Below are positions 9,367-17,294 of a stretch of 64,000 bases of DNA, one piece after another. Made by a program: the position numbers and the translations under genes. Under the pieces are notes generated by a model. The model searched no databases, was not told the DNA's origin, and saw only the letters and a program-made list of their open reading frames with translations. Position 1 is the first letter of the stretch. Every line of letters starts with the position of its first letter. Source of the DNA: Polynucleobacter ibericus (GTDB lineage: Bacteria > Pseudomonadota > Gammaproteobacteria > Burkholderiales > Burkholderiaceae); contig NZ_CP061309.1 in the NCBI RefSeq assembly GCF_018687955.1, positions 1,173,564 to 1,237,563 on the forward strand. The letters run 5' to 3'.

Positions 9367-10212
9367 ATGAACCCACTCGACACACCTCTCGGCTTTAGTA
9401 CCAACTTTCTATTTGTGCCAGGGACTCGTCCTGAGCGTTTTGTGAAAGCCCTTGAAAGTGGCGCTAGTGGTGTAGTACTAGATCTTGAGGATGCTGTTGC
9501 CGAAGAAGATAAAGAGAGTGCTCGCAATGCCATTCGCAGTGCTTGGCCTCACTTTAGTTCGGAGCAAAAGAAACGCTTAGTCATGCGCACGAACTCCCCT
9601 GGTAGCAAGTTTTACGCAGCCGATCTCATCTTGGCACAAGAACTCCAGGTTACTTGCCTACTCATTCCTAAAAGCGAATCACGCGACCAAATTAATGGTG
9701 TTGCATTGATATTACCGAATACCGCAATCATTCCCATGATTGAGACTGCGATCGGCTTGGATCAATTAAAAGAAATCGCCAATTCCAATCAAGTGATTCG
9801 CCTTGCTTTGGGTAACCTTGATTTACAAGCCGACCTAGGCATGGTCTGCGATCGTCAAGAAACTGAATTGCAGACCGCGCGCTATCAAATCGTCCTAGCA
9901 TCGCGCCTTGCGCAGATTGCCCCTCCTATAGATGGGGTTACACCATCGACAGATGACATTGAGCGCATCACTGATGACGCACAACGCGCTAAACGGATGG
10001 GATTTGGAGGCAAACTATGTATTCATCCCAAGCAGGTTTCCATTGTTATGAAGGCATTCACTCCTACAGACGAAGAACTGGTCTGGGCTCAGCGAGTAAT
10101 TGAGGCGGATAAGGCCTCCAAGGGGGGTGCGATAAAGCTAGATGGCCGGATGATCGACAGACCGGTGGTGCTATTAGCCCAGAGAACCATGGCAATTACT
10201 GGTAAACACTAG
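9367..10212 (+). CDS. CitE-like acyl-CoA lyase (HpcH/HpaI aldolase family)
   Basis: TIM-barrel lyase of the CitE/HpcH family; relatives cleave citramalyl-CoA, malyl-CoA or beta-methylmalyl-CoA. It shows FVPGTRPERF at residues 16-25, the Mg-binding DLEDAVAEE, MIETAIGLDQL, GNLDLQADLG and the C-terminal CIHPKQV. The length of 281 fits the stand-alone CitE-like type rather than a citrate lyase complex subunit, and no citDF genes are nearby. With the upstream hydratase it could split (S)-citramalyl-CoA into pyruvate and acetyl-CoA (inference). Confidence 0.85.
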   Translation: MNPLDTPLGFSTNFLFVPGTRPERFVKALESGASGVVLDLEDAVAEEDKESARNAIRSAWPHFSSEQKKRLVMRTNSPGSKFYAADLILAQELQVTCLLIPKSESRDQINGVALILPNTAIIPMIETAIGLDQLKEIANSNQVIRLALGNLDLQADLGMVCDRQETELQTARYQIVLASRLAQIAPPIDGVTPSTDDIERITDDAQRAKRMGFGGKLCIHPKQVSIVMKAFTPTDEELVWAQRVIEADKASKGGAIKLDGRMIDRPVVLLAQRTMAITGKH

Positions 10213-10281
10213 GGTCTTTGATTACAAAAAAGCAATAAAACTGGCAAAATTGGCTCACATAACAACAATATGGAGATCAAT

Positions 10282-11271
10282 ATGAAAATGAAGAAGTTCT
10301 TATTTTCTGGAATTGCCGCAGCATTAACCGCTGGTGCATTCCTCAGTACTAGCGTCCAAGCTCAAAAAGATTGGCCAACTAAATCAATTCAGCTGATAGT
10401 TCCCTTTGCTGCCGGAGGTCCAACTGACTCCATCGCTCGTTTAATCGCAGTGCCGATGGGTCAAGCCCTAGGCCAAACTGTTGTGGTTGAGAACGTCCCT
10501 GGCGCTGGCGGCACAATCGCTTCTACTAAAGTAGCGCGTGCTGCACCAGATGGTTACACCATTTATATCCACCATATGGGTATGGCTACAGCACAAGCTT
10601 TGTATGACAAGCTCCCATACGATCCAATGACTAGCTTTGAATACATCGGCCAAGTTGCTGACGTACCAATGGTGTTATTGGGTAAAAAAGATTTGCCAGC
10701 AAACAACTTTAAAGAGCTTGAAGCCTACATCCGCGCTAATGGCTCTAAAGTCACTATGGCAAATGCTGGTCCAGGTGCCGTGTCACAACTTTGCGGCCTC
10801 TTATTCCAAAGCCGTTTGGGTGTGAAGCTCACCAACATTCCTTACAAAGGAACTGGCCCTGCTTTAACAGACCTTTTGGGCGGTCAGGTTGACCTCTTGT
10901 GCGACCAGACTACACAAACCATTCCTTACATCAAGGATGGCCGTGTAAAAGCATTTGGTACAACTACCATGAAGCGTTTGCCAGCTATTCCGAATGTTCC
11001 AACTTTGAACGAACAAGGCCTCAAAGGCTTCGAAGTTAAGGTTTGGCACGGTGTATATGCACCAAAAGGTACTCCACAACCAATCTTGGACAAGATCAAT
11101 GCAGCTTTGAAGAAAGCTTTGAACACTCCTGACGTGAAGAAGCGTTTAGAAGATGCCAACATTGATATCGTCCCAGCAGAAAAGATGTCTGCTAAAGGAT
11201 TGAAAGATCATCTTGATAAAGAGATCAACGTTTGGGGTCCTGTGATCCGTAAAGCAAATATTCCAGACTAA
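10282..11271 (+). CDS. Bug/TctC family tripartite tricarboxylate binding protein
   Basis: Periplasmic solute-binding protein of the large Bug family of Burkholderiales. The ATG at 10282 is preferred over an in-frame start at 10270 because GGAG lies 6 bases before it. A signal peptide of about 27 residues ends VQAQ. The family signature follows: WPTKSIQLIVPFAAGGPTDS, then IPYKGTGPALTDLLGGQVDL. TctA/TctB membrane partners are absent here, as is usual for this family. It is last in the hydratase/lyase set and is followed by a strong terminator. Confidence 0.93.
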   Translation: MKMKKFLFSGIAAALTAGAFLSTSVQAQKDWPTKSIQLIVPFAAGGPTDSIARLIAVPMGQALGQTVVVENVPGAGGTIASTKVARAAPDGYTIYIHHMGMATAQALYDKLPYDPMTSFEYIGQVADVPMVLLGKKDLPANNFKELEAYIRANGSKVTMANAGPGAVSQLCGLLFQSRLGVKLTNIPYKGTGPALTDLLGGQVDLLCDQTTQTIPYIKDGRVKAFGTTTMKRLPAIPNVPTLNEQGLKGFEVKVWHGVYAPKGTPQPILDKINAALKKALNTPDVKKRLEDANIDIVPAEKMSAKGLKDHLDKEINVWGPVIRKANIPD

Positions 11272-11288
11272 GCATTACAGTACTAAAC

Positions 11289-11318
11289 AAAAAAGCCAGC
11301 GCAACGCTGGCTTTTTTG
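11289..11318 (+). terminator. Rho-independent terminator after tctC-like gene
   Basis: Perfect 11-bp stem AAAAGCCAGCG / CGCTGGCTTTT with a CAA loop (11291-11315), ending in a T-run. It lies 20 bases beyond the stop codon. Confidence 0.93.
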
Positions 11319-11357
11319 TTTCTATCACTTCCATGGCCTAGGTAATTAAATGAGCTT

Positions 11358-11972
11358 TTAACCTGGTCTGAATAAATAACCGGAGCGAGCCTTATCTTTA
11401 CGTCTTCTGTAAATCATGGCAATAAAGGCAGTCATTGCCCAGATGGCTAGGAATGGATCTAATAAATAATCCCAAAGATTGGCTGACTCATGCCAATGGG
11501 CTGCCCAAGCAATAATGGCAATCGCAATAATCCAAACACCCCTTGTCCAATTAGCTAATCCGCAAACTACAGCAAAAAATAGCACTGCCACCAGAAACAG
11601 AATCGATCCATAGCCCCATGCATAAGGATCAATCATCCCCAAACCTAAAGCGAATGGATAAAAACATAAGGAAATAATTGCGGCCGCAAATTTAAAAGTG
11701 ATTGGTATAGGTTTAATGGCGGGAAGTAATGAACTCCACAGCAATAGCGTCAAGACAATGCTGAGGTCACCAGTTGCACCACGAACATAAGCAACCAAAG
11801 GCAAATTCATACCGAACGGCCAATATAAGCAGTTTCCAATCAAAATCACCAAGAATGCTTTTACGGCAAACGGCAAAGTATTAGGGGAAAACTTTTGCAA
11901 TATCCAAATACAAACTATTGCACAGGTAATGGATAGCTCAATCAAGGCGAAAGTTTGCATGAATGAATTCAT
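11358..11972 (-). CDS. Uncharacterised multi-pass membrane protein
   Basis: I do not recognise a family. The 204 residues are very hydrophobic with about six predicted membrane helices, and the C terminus is basic (YRRRKDKARSG). The start codon shares a base with the stop of the sialidase-like gene (TAATG), so it is the third gene of an operon with that gene and a GT39 glycosyltransferase. Context suggests a role in cell-surface glycan or lipid modification, but nothing in the sequence shows a reaction. Confidence 0.75.
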   Translation of the reverse strand: MNSFMQTFALIELSITCAIVCIWILQKFSPNTLPFAVKAFLVILIGNCLYWPFGMNLPLVAYVRGATGDLSIVLTLLLWSSLLPAIKPIPITFKFAAAIISLCFYPFALGLGMIDPYAWGYGSILFLVAVLFFAVVCGLANWTRGVWIIAIAIIAWAAHWHESANLWDYLLDPFLAIWAMTAFIAMIYRRRKDKARSGYLFRPG

Positions 11973-13207
11973 TATTGAGTCTCCTGACGTTGCTCATCTG
12001 CAGCTTGCGACTGCATCTTACTGAAAGCCTGCTTTATCCAAGCGCCAGAGAAATAATGATGCCGGATTCTCTTACGATCCCAGGTGTATACCAAATGCAC
12101 ATCATTGCCATCAACAGTAATTAAGTATGGATATGAAAATTCCTTACGTTGAGCATCTGGTAATGCTTCATCATCCTCAAGCACTTCAACCGTTTGCCAT
12201 TTTCCAGATTTGGCATCGCTCATGAGTAAGGCTAATCGATAGCGACCATTTTCAATATTATTTAAAACCAAAATACGCATACCATTTTTCATAACCAGTC
12301 CAGCAACTGCAGAATTCGGATTGGCAATCACCAAATCCTCCGACTGCTGCCAACTCTGACCTGCATTTTGAGTATGGCTTACAGGAATTTGTTTTGGTAG
12401 GCCTGCACTCCGTGTCTGCCGAAAATATGCGTTTGCATCCTGAGCATCATTCACAAATACAAGCGGCTGAATCGCACTCCGGCCAGAACTCATACGACGT
12501 TTATCAATGACTTGCCCTGCATCTACTCTTAAGAACTCTCCAAACCGTCCAATCCACTCATGATAGGCAGGCACGCCTAAGAGTCCATCTGTAAATACAA
12601 TGCTGGGAGATTTGACAAGCGTACTTAAGTTCACTAAGGGAGAGCTAATCAGGCGCTGTGGATTGCTCCAAGTCAAACCTTCGTCATTCGATGTGAGCGA
12701 AGAGATTGAGCTTCCCGCCCAACCTCCAACAGAAACCGTCACAAAAAATAATTGCAGTCGTCCGTCAGGCAATCTAGCGGGAACAGGATTACCCAGCTTA
12801 GCGATGTATCTTGAAAGCCCCTGCTCTGCGCTAATGCGATCGATGGCAACAGTAGGTGTACTCCATAAAGCAGACTTTGGGTCATACACGGAGCTATAGA
12901 TCGACACATCTGCAGCACCCTCGCGGCTACCAGCAAACCAAAATGCCCGAACTGCACCATCTTTTAGAGCAATCATTGATGCAGCATGTACCGAAGGGGC
13001 GCCTGTATCGGGCAACCAATTGGCTTGGGGCGCAGGAATGCTCGCTTTAATTGAGCCTTTTGACTTGGTCCCTACCGGCTCTTCAAGCTCCTCATCGACT
13101 TGGTAAGGAGAAATAGCAAATGGCGTCCAAGCTGGACGACTATCGATATGCAGAAAACCAATCACTGCAGCAAGCAATAAGAAACACAGGGCAATGACAC
13201 GACTCAT
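11972..13207 (-). CDS. Sialidase-fold (BNR/Asp-box) exported protein
   Basis: A 411-residue protein with an N-terminal hydrophobic segment (ALCFLLLAAVIGFLHI), so exported or membrane-anchored. It carries Asp-box motifs of the six-bladed sialidase propeller: SNDEGLTW near residue 180 and the weaker TQNAGQSW near residue 285. An early block fits the family (HAASMIALKDGAVRAFWFAG). Similar proteins are annotated as exo-alpha-sialidases, but the substrate need not be sialic acid. It overlaps the upstream GT39 gene by ATGA and the downstream membrane gene by one base. Confidence 0.78.
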   Translation of the reverse strand: MSRVIALCFLLLAAVIGFLHIDSRPAWTPFAISPYQVDEELEEPVGTKSKGSIKASIPAPQANWLPDTGAPSVHAASMIALKDGAVRAFWFAGSREGAADVSIYSSVYDPKSALWSTPTVAIDRISAEQGLSRYIAKLGNPVPARLPDGRLQLFFVTVSVGGWAGSSISSLTSNDEGLTWSNPQRLISSPLVNLSTLVKSPSIVFTDGLLGVPAYHEWIGRFGEFLRVDAGQVIDKRRMSSGRSAIQPLVFVNDAQDANAYFRQTRSAGLPKQIPVSHTQNAGQSWQQSEDLVIANPNSAVAGLVMKNGMRILVLNNIENGRYRLALLMSDAKSGKWQTVEVLEDDEALPDAQRKEFSYPYLITVDGNDVHLVYTWDRKRIRHHYFSGAWIKQAFSKMQSQAADEQRQETQ

Positions 13208-14925
13208 CTACAAACATCCTTCACATTTGTTAAATCTGGATTACTAGCTGGAGTGGAGATGAGGTACTCCGTAACAAATAAATGTTTACCAATCTGCCCC
13301 ATTAACATCTCAGTAATTTCCTCATTGGAGTGACGCGCCTTCATCTCCATTCTTTGTCCAACAATCTGACAAGATTCACAAAGTATAGGCTGTGCACCTA
13401 AAGGTGCATGTACCGCCACCAAGGGATAGGCTGAAGTTAAACCAGCAATATCACCTGCCTCTTTAGCTAAAAAGCCATGGAGTTTTGCACCCGGTATTAA
13501 CAAGCGATATTCTTCATCTTTGGCACGATAGTCACAAGGAACCCAAACATCCTTACCTTGCAGCTGAGAAATGGTTTCTGTTGAGTAGCGCCCTAAGCGG
13601 CCTTCTAAGGGAGTAAGGCTACTTGTTAAAGCGCAGTAGACCAGAAAGCAAGCTGCTAAGGAACAGGTTTTGGTAAAGCCACTCTTAAATAATCCAAGCA
13701 AGACTAACAATATCCCCGCCGCCATAAGAACCCAATGGCAATAGGAATATGTCCATATACCCGCATCGCCCATCCATTGCGAGAACTGGAGGTTAATGCC
13801 AATCCATAACAACAGAGAGAGCACTAAGAGCTGCAAAAGTAATGCAATCCGAAATCCCCATAAGGGCAATCTATCCCAATACAAAGCAATGAGTGCTGCA
13901 AATGCTGGCATTACCGGCAAAAGGTAGCGACCTGAACGTTGACTCGGCAAACTGAACACAATAAAGAATGCAGCAATCAACAGTAGAAGCAATACCTCCT
14001 CTAGACTGAGAAAACGACGTGTACGCCAACTCTGTATCAAACTAGAAATCAATACAAAACTAAACAAACCGGCATTGGCTATCGTTGTCAATATTAAGAG
14101 CCATATGCTGTCACCACCCCGAACTAGATCCATTAAATAACTAGACTGACGTGCCGCAAACTTTCCGGCATTCTCACCCAATACAAACTCTTTCCAAACG
14201 GCTTCTGGATAAGGATCTAGGGCAAACCATAGGGCAAATACGCCAAGAGCCAAGGCCGCAATAAAAATGAGTTTATACAAATCCCGAATAAGTACCTGTG
14301 GAATACTCCACTGCCGCCAGCGCCAGTAATACAAGCCCAAGGCAAAAGAAGCGGGAACAATATAGGCAAACGATTTAGCAAATAAAGCCAAACCAAAACA
14401 AAGACCGGCTAAGAGTGGAAAAAAGAATTTGGATTCAAACGCACTCTTTCCCCAATACAAGATAGCGAAAAATGGTAGTGATATCCAGAACACTTCCGGA
14501 GGATCCGCCAAGAATGGGCGCCCATAGCGATAGGTCGCAAAAAACGAGAGCCAAACCAAGGCGGCTAATATGCCAGTTTGTGTTTTGCCACTAAAGCGGC
14601 GCACTGCTAGAAATAATAAAAATGCTGTAAGTGCGGTATATAAAACACTAGGCCAACGTAAATTAGCCAAGGTCCATTCACTTGCCCAATGGGTGCTCGC
14701 AATTCCCTGCCAAAAAATGAGTGGTGGCTTAGTGTTTTTAATGCCATCCATCTCCGACTGGAGAGGTAGCCAATGACCTGAGTCTGCCGTCATCCGCACA
14801 ATATGCATGTACGGGTACTCATCACCGTTTTTAGGGGCAAATCGACTATCTAAGCCATAAAGATAGGTAAATACACCTAAAAGAAGGATTAATACGGCAG
14901 AACGGTAAGAAAATGAGCCACGCAT
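13204..14925 (-). CDS. GT39/ArnT-like membrane glycosyltransferase
   Basis: Polytopic glycosyltransferase of the GT-C, dolichyl-phosphate-mannose/ArnT type, using a lipid-linked sugar donor at the outer face of the inner membrane. The N-terminal helix is followed by the acidic loop motif DSRFAPKNGDEYPYMHI (about residues 26-42) and the loop with NTKPPLIFWQG, both typical of ArnT/PMT relatives. About ten to twelve membrane helices follow and a soluble C-terminal domain starts near residue 450. It is first in a three-gene overlapping operon. The acceptor (lipid A, glycan or protein) is not known. Confidence 0.85.
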   Translation of the reverse strand: MRGSFSYRSAVLILLLGVFTYLYGLDSRFAPKNGDEYPYMHIVRMTADSGHWLPLQSEMDGIKNTKPPLIFWQGIASTHWASEWTLANLRWPSVLYTALTAFLLFLAVRRFSGKTQTGILAALVWLSFFATYRYGRPFLADPPEVFWISLPFFAILYWGKSAFESKFFFPLLAGLCFGLALFAKSFAYIVPASFALGLYYWRWRQWSIPQVLIRDLYKLIFIAALALGVFALWFALDPYPEAVWKEFVLGENAGKFAARQSSYLMDLVRGGDSIWLLILTTIANAGLFSFVLISSLIQSWRTRRFLSLEEVLLLLLIAAFFIVFSLPSQRSGRYLLPVMPAFAALIALYWDRLPLWGFRIALLLQLLVLSLLLWIGINLQFSQWMGDAGIWTYSYCHWVLMAAGILLVLLGLFKSGFTKTCSLAACFLVYCALTSSLTPLEGRLGRYSTETISQLQGKDVWVPCDYRAKDEEYRLLIPGAKLHGFLAKEAGDIAGLTSAYPLVAVHAPLGAQPILCESCQIVGQRMEMKARHSNEEITEMLMGQIGKHLFVTEYLISTPASNPDLTNVKDVCR

Positions 14926-15106
14926 AGCGATAGTTTATAGGGCTTATCGGAATTTCCAATAAAACGGAGACCCCCTGTATTTTTGAATGAGCTTATGAAA
15001 AACGAATCTGAAGTGCACGTCACTTTTTAGGCGCTTCTTGATTAAGATATTAACAATGCAATTTGTAGCTAATTACCCAGAAATACCCCGAATGGAGACC
15101 AACCCA

Positions 15107-15442
15107 ATGCGAGCAAAGTATTTAAAACCCGCAATCCTAGCAGCACTATGTATTGGTATCAGTCAGTGGAGTGGCACTGCCCTTGCACAAAACGCTGATG
15201 CTAGCAATCTATATAAACGCGGCCTTGCTGCCACCTGTGCTAATTGTCATGGAACTGATGGCAAAGGTGTTGTTGACGGCGGCATGCCATTAATCAACAA
15301 CCTCACTAGCGAACAGATTCTGACTCAAATGAAAGCATTTAAGTCTGGCGCCCGTGAAGGCACCATCATGCCGCAGTTAGCTAAAGGCTATACCGACGAG
15401 CAACTCGAAACCATCGCCAATCAACTTGGCAAGAAACAATAA
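15107..15442 (+). CDS. fccA: Cytochrome c subunit of sulfide dehydrogenase (FccA-like)
   Basis: Periplasmic class I cytochrome c, electron acceptor for the flavoprotein encoded next. I take the ATG at 15107 because GGAGA lies 8 bases before it; this gives 111 residues starting with a standard signal peptide (core AILAALCIGIS, cleavage near ALAQ). The haem site CANCH is at residues 44-48 and a likely axial methionine lies in TIMPQL. It is a monohaem form. It ends 11 bp before fccB, a typical two-gene sulfide dehydrogenase operon. Confidence 0.87.
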   Translation: MRAKYLKPAILAALCIGISQWSGTALAQNADASNLYKRGLAATCANCHGTDGKGVVDGGMPLINNLTSEQILTQMKAFKSGAREGTIMPQLAKGYTDEQLETIANQLGKKQ

Positions 15443-15453
15443 GGAAGCACATC

Positions 15454-16728
15454 ATGGATCGTCGACACTTTATTGGGAACAGCGCAGCTGCTCTCGGCTT
15501 ACTAGCAGGCTTTTCGGGTCAGGCTCGTGCTAACTTACAAAAAGCAGAAATTCTGGTGATTGGTGGCGGATATGGCGGTGCTACTGCCGCAAAATATCTG
15601 CGCTTATTTTCAAATAACACCGCAAAGGTAACTTTAATTGAGCCTAATACCTCTTTTATTTCTTGCCCAATGTCTAACTTAGTCATTGGTGGTTCACGCA
15701 CCTTAGCTGAAATCACTTCACCCTATGACACACTCAGCAAGCGTCATGGCATCAAAATTATTCAAGATAGCGTAGCTAGTATTGATCCAGATAAAAAGAT
15801 TGTGAAACTGGCATCTGGAAAAACTTTACGATATGACAAGGCCGTTGTATCTCCAGGAGTATCTCTAAACTTCAAGAGCATTGAAGGTCTTGCTCAAGCC
15901 AATAAAGATGGTGTAACCCTCCAGGCTTGGAAAGCCGGTCCAGAGACAATCGCACTGCATAAACAAATTGCCGCCATGCGTGAAGGCGGGACTTTTGCAA
16001 TCACCATTCCAGAGGCACCATACCGCTGCCCTCCTGGCCCATACGAACGTGCATGCCAAGTAGCCAATTACCTTAAGCAAAATAATCCTAAAGGCAAGGT
16101 TCTCATTTTGGATGCCAACCAGGATGTCACATCTAAGGGTGCTTTGTTTAAAAAGGTTTGGGCTGAGCAGTACGCCGGAATTATTGAGTACCGACCAAAA
16201 AGCAATGTCGTTGGCGTTGATGCTAAAACTAAAACACTTAAACTCGAAGTTGAAGATGATGTGAAGGCGGATGTACTCAATGTCCTGCCACAAATGGCCG
16301 CTGGTGAAATTGCTATTAAGACTGGCTTAGCAAATTCAAATGGTCGCTGGGCGAATGTCAACTTCCTCAACTTTGAATCAACTGCACGTAAGGACATTCA
16401 CGTACTAGGTGATGCCATTCAGATTGCGCCAGCGATGCCAAAATCTGGACACATGGCCAATCAACACGCCAAAGTAGCTGCTGCTGCTATCGTTGCAGAG
16501 CTCAGTGGCTGGGAAGTAAATCCAGCGCCGGTATTAACCAATACCTGCTATAGCTTTGTTAACTCCAAGGAAGTAGTTCACGTTGCCAGCGTTCATCAAT
16601 ACAACGCAGCTGAGAAAACCTTTAAAACAGTTCCTGGCTCTGGTGGCCTATCCCCTGCTCCATCAACCCTAGAAGGGGTTTATGCCTGGGGTTGGGCTCA
16701 CAATATCTGGGCTGATAGCTTAGGTTGA
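15454..16728 (+). CDS. fccB: Sulfide dehydrogenase flavoprotein subunit FccB
   Basis: FAD subunit of flavocytochrome c sulfide dehydrogenase, which oxidises sulfide to sulfur in the periplasm. A twin-arginine signal (RRHFIGN at residues 3-9) fits folded export with FAD. The FAD-binding GGGYGG is at residues 37-42. A cysteine in SFISCPMSN and another in NTCYSFVNSKE are candidates for the redox disulfide, and the C-terminal FCSD block is present. At 424 residues it is full length. Together with the 5' cytochrome gene it suggests use of reduced sulfur as an extra electron source; no sox genes are visible in the window. Confidence 0.92.
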   Translation: MDRRHFIGNSAAALGLLAGFSGQARANLQKAEILVIGGGYGGATAAKYLRLFSNNTAKVTLIEPNTSFISCPMSNLVIGGSRTLAEITSPYDTLSKRHGIKIIQDSVASIDPDKKIVKLASGKTLRYDKAVVSPGVSLNFKSIEGLAQANKDGVTLQAWKAGPETIALHKQIAAMREGGTFAITIPEAPYRCPPGPYERACQVANYLKQNNPKGKVLILDANQDVTSKGALFKKVWAEQYAGIIEYRPKSNVVGVDAKTKTLKLEVEDDVKADVLNVLPQMAAGEIAIKTGLANSNGRWANVNFLNFESTARKDIHVLGDAIQIAPAMPKSGHMANQHAKVAAAAIVAELSGWEVNPAPVLTNTCYSFVNSKEVVHVASVHQYNAAEKTFKTVPGSGGLSPAPSTLEGVYAWGWAHNIWADSLG

Positions 16729-16745
16729 CCAAAGTCAACACTTCC

Positions 16746-16776
16746 AAAAAAAGAGGCCTTAGCGCCTCTTTTTTTG
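16746..16776 (+). terminator. Terminator after fccAB
   Basis: Inverted repeat AAAAAAAGAGGC / GCCTCTTTTTTT around a 6-base loop (16746-16775) with a long T-run, 18 bases after the fccB stop. Confidence 0.9.
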
Positions 16777-16835
16777 TTTACATACTCCGATAGATACCTA
16801 TACTGGGGAAAACATATTCACTATTTGGAGATTTG

Positions 16836-17294
16836 ATGAACATGCCCCCAACTTCACCGAAAGACGCATCTAGCATTGAAGATGCTATTGAAAAGTGGAC
16901 TGTACCCATTGGAAATTTATTCGTTTCCTTATTTCATCGAATTGCGCTATTTGGAATCGGTGCGGCTACCGTATGGTCTGCAGCTGTAGCATTTTTAGGA
17001 ATGGTGCACAAGGGATCGGCTTCCATTGAAGACCTGCTATTACTTTTCATCTACCTAGAAATTGGTGCGATGGTGGGTATTTATTTCAAGACCAATCACA
17101 TGCCTGTTCGCTTTTTGATCTATGTTGCAATCACTGCTGTTACGCGCCTCATTATTGACCTAGTAAATACTAAGCATGAGGCGGATCTACCCATTCTTTA
17201 TATGGGATTAACCATCCTCATTTTGGCTCTAGCCAATGCTGTAGTTCGCTATGCATCCTTTAAATTCCCCAGTAGGTCAGGAGATGGCGAATGA
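16836..17294 (+). CDS. psiE: PsiE-family phosphate-starvation-inducible membrane protein
   Basis: Small inner-membrane protein of the PsiE family (DUF2498-independent, four helices). After a short hydrophilic N terminus come helices near residues 32-55, 65-85, 92-110 and 118-138, with the conserved LLLLFIYLEIGAMVGIYF and HMPVRFLIYVAITAVTR. The ATG at 16836 is preceded by GGAG at 5 bases; a TTG one codon earlier is less likely. No PhoB box was found upstream, unlike the phosphate genes further right. Its 3' end overlaps the convergent TAXI gene by 46 bases. Confidence 0.88.
   Translation: MNMPPTSPKDASSIEDAIEKWTVPIGNLFVSLFHRIALFGIGAATVWSAAVAFLGMVHKGSASIEDLLLLFIYLEIGAMVGIYFKTNHMPVRFLIYVAITAVTRLIIDLVNTKHEADLPILYMGLTILILALANAVVRYASFKFPSRSGDGE

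Noticed and set aside
15040-15056. FNR-like half-site TTGATTAAGATATTA before fccA
   Set aside because: Only the left half fits; the right half differs at three of five positions.
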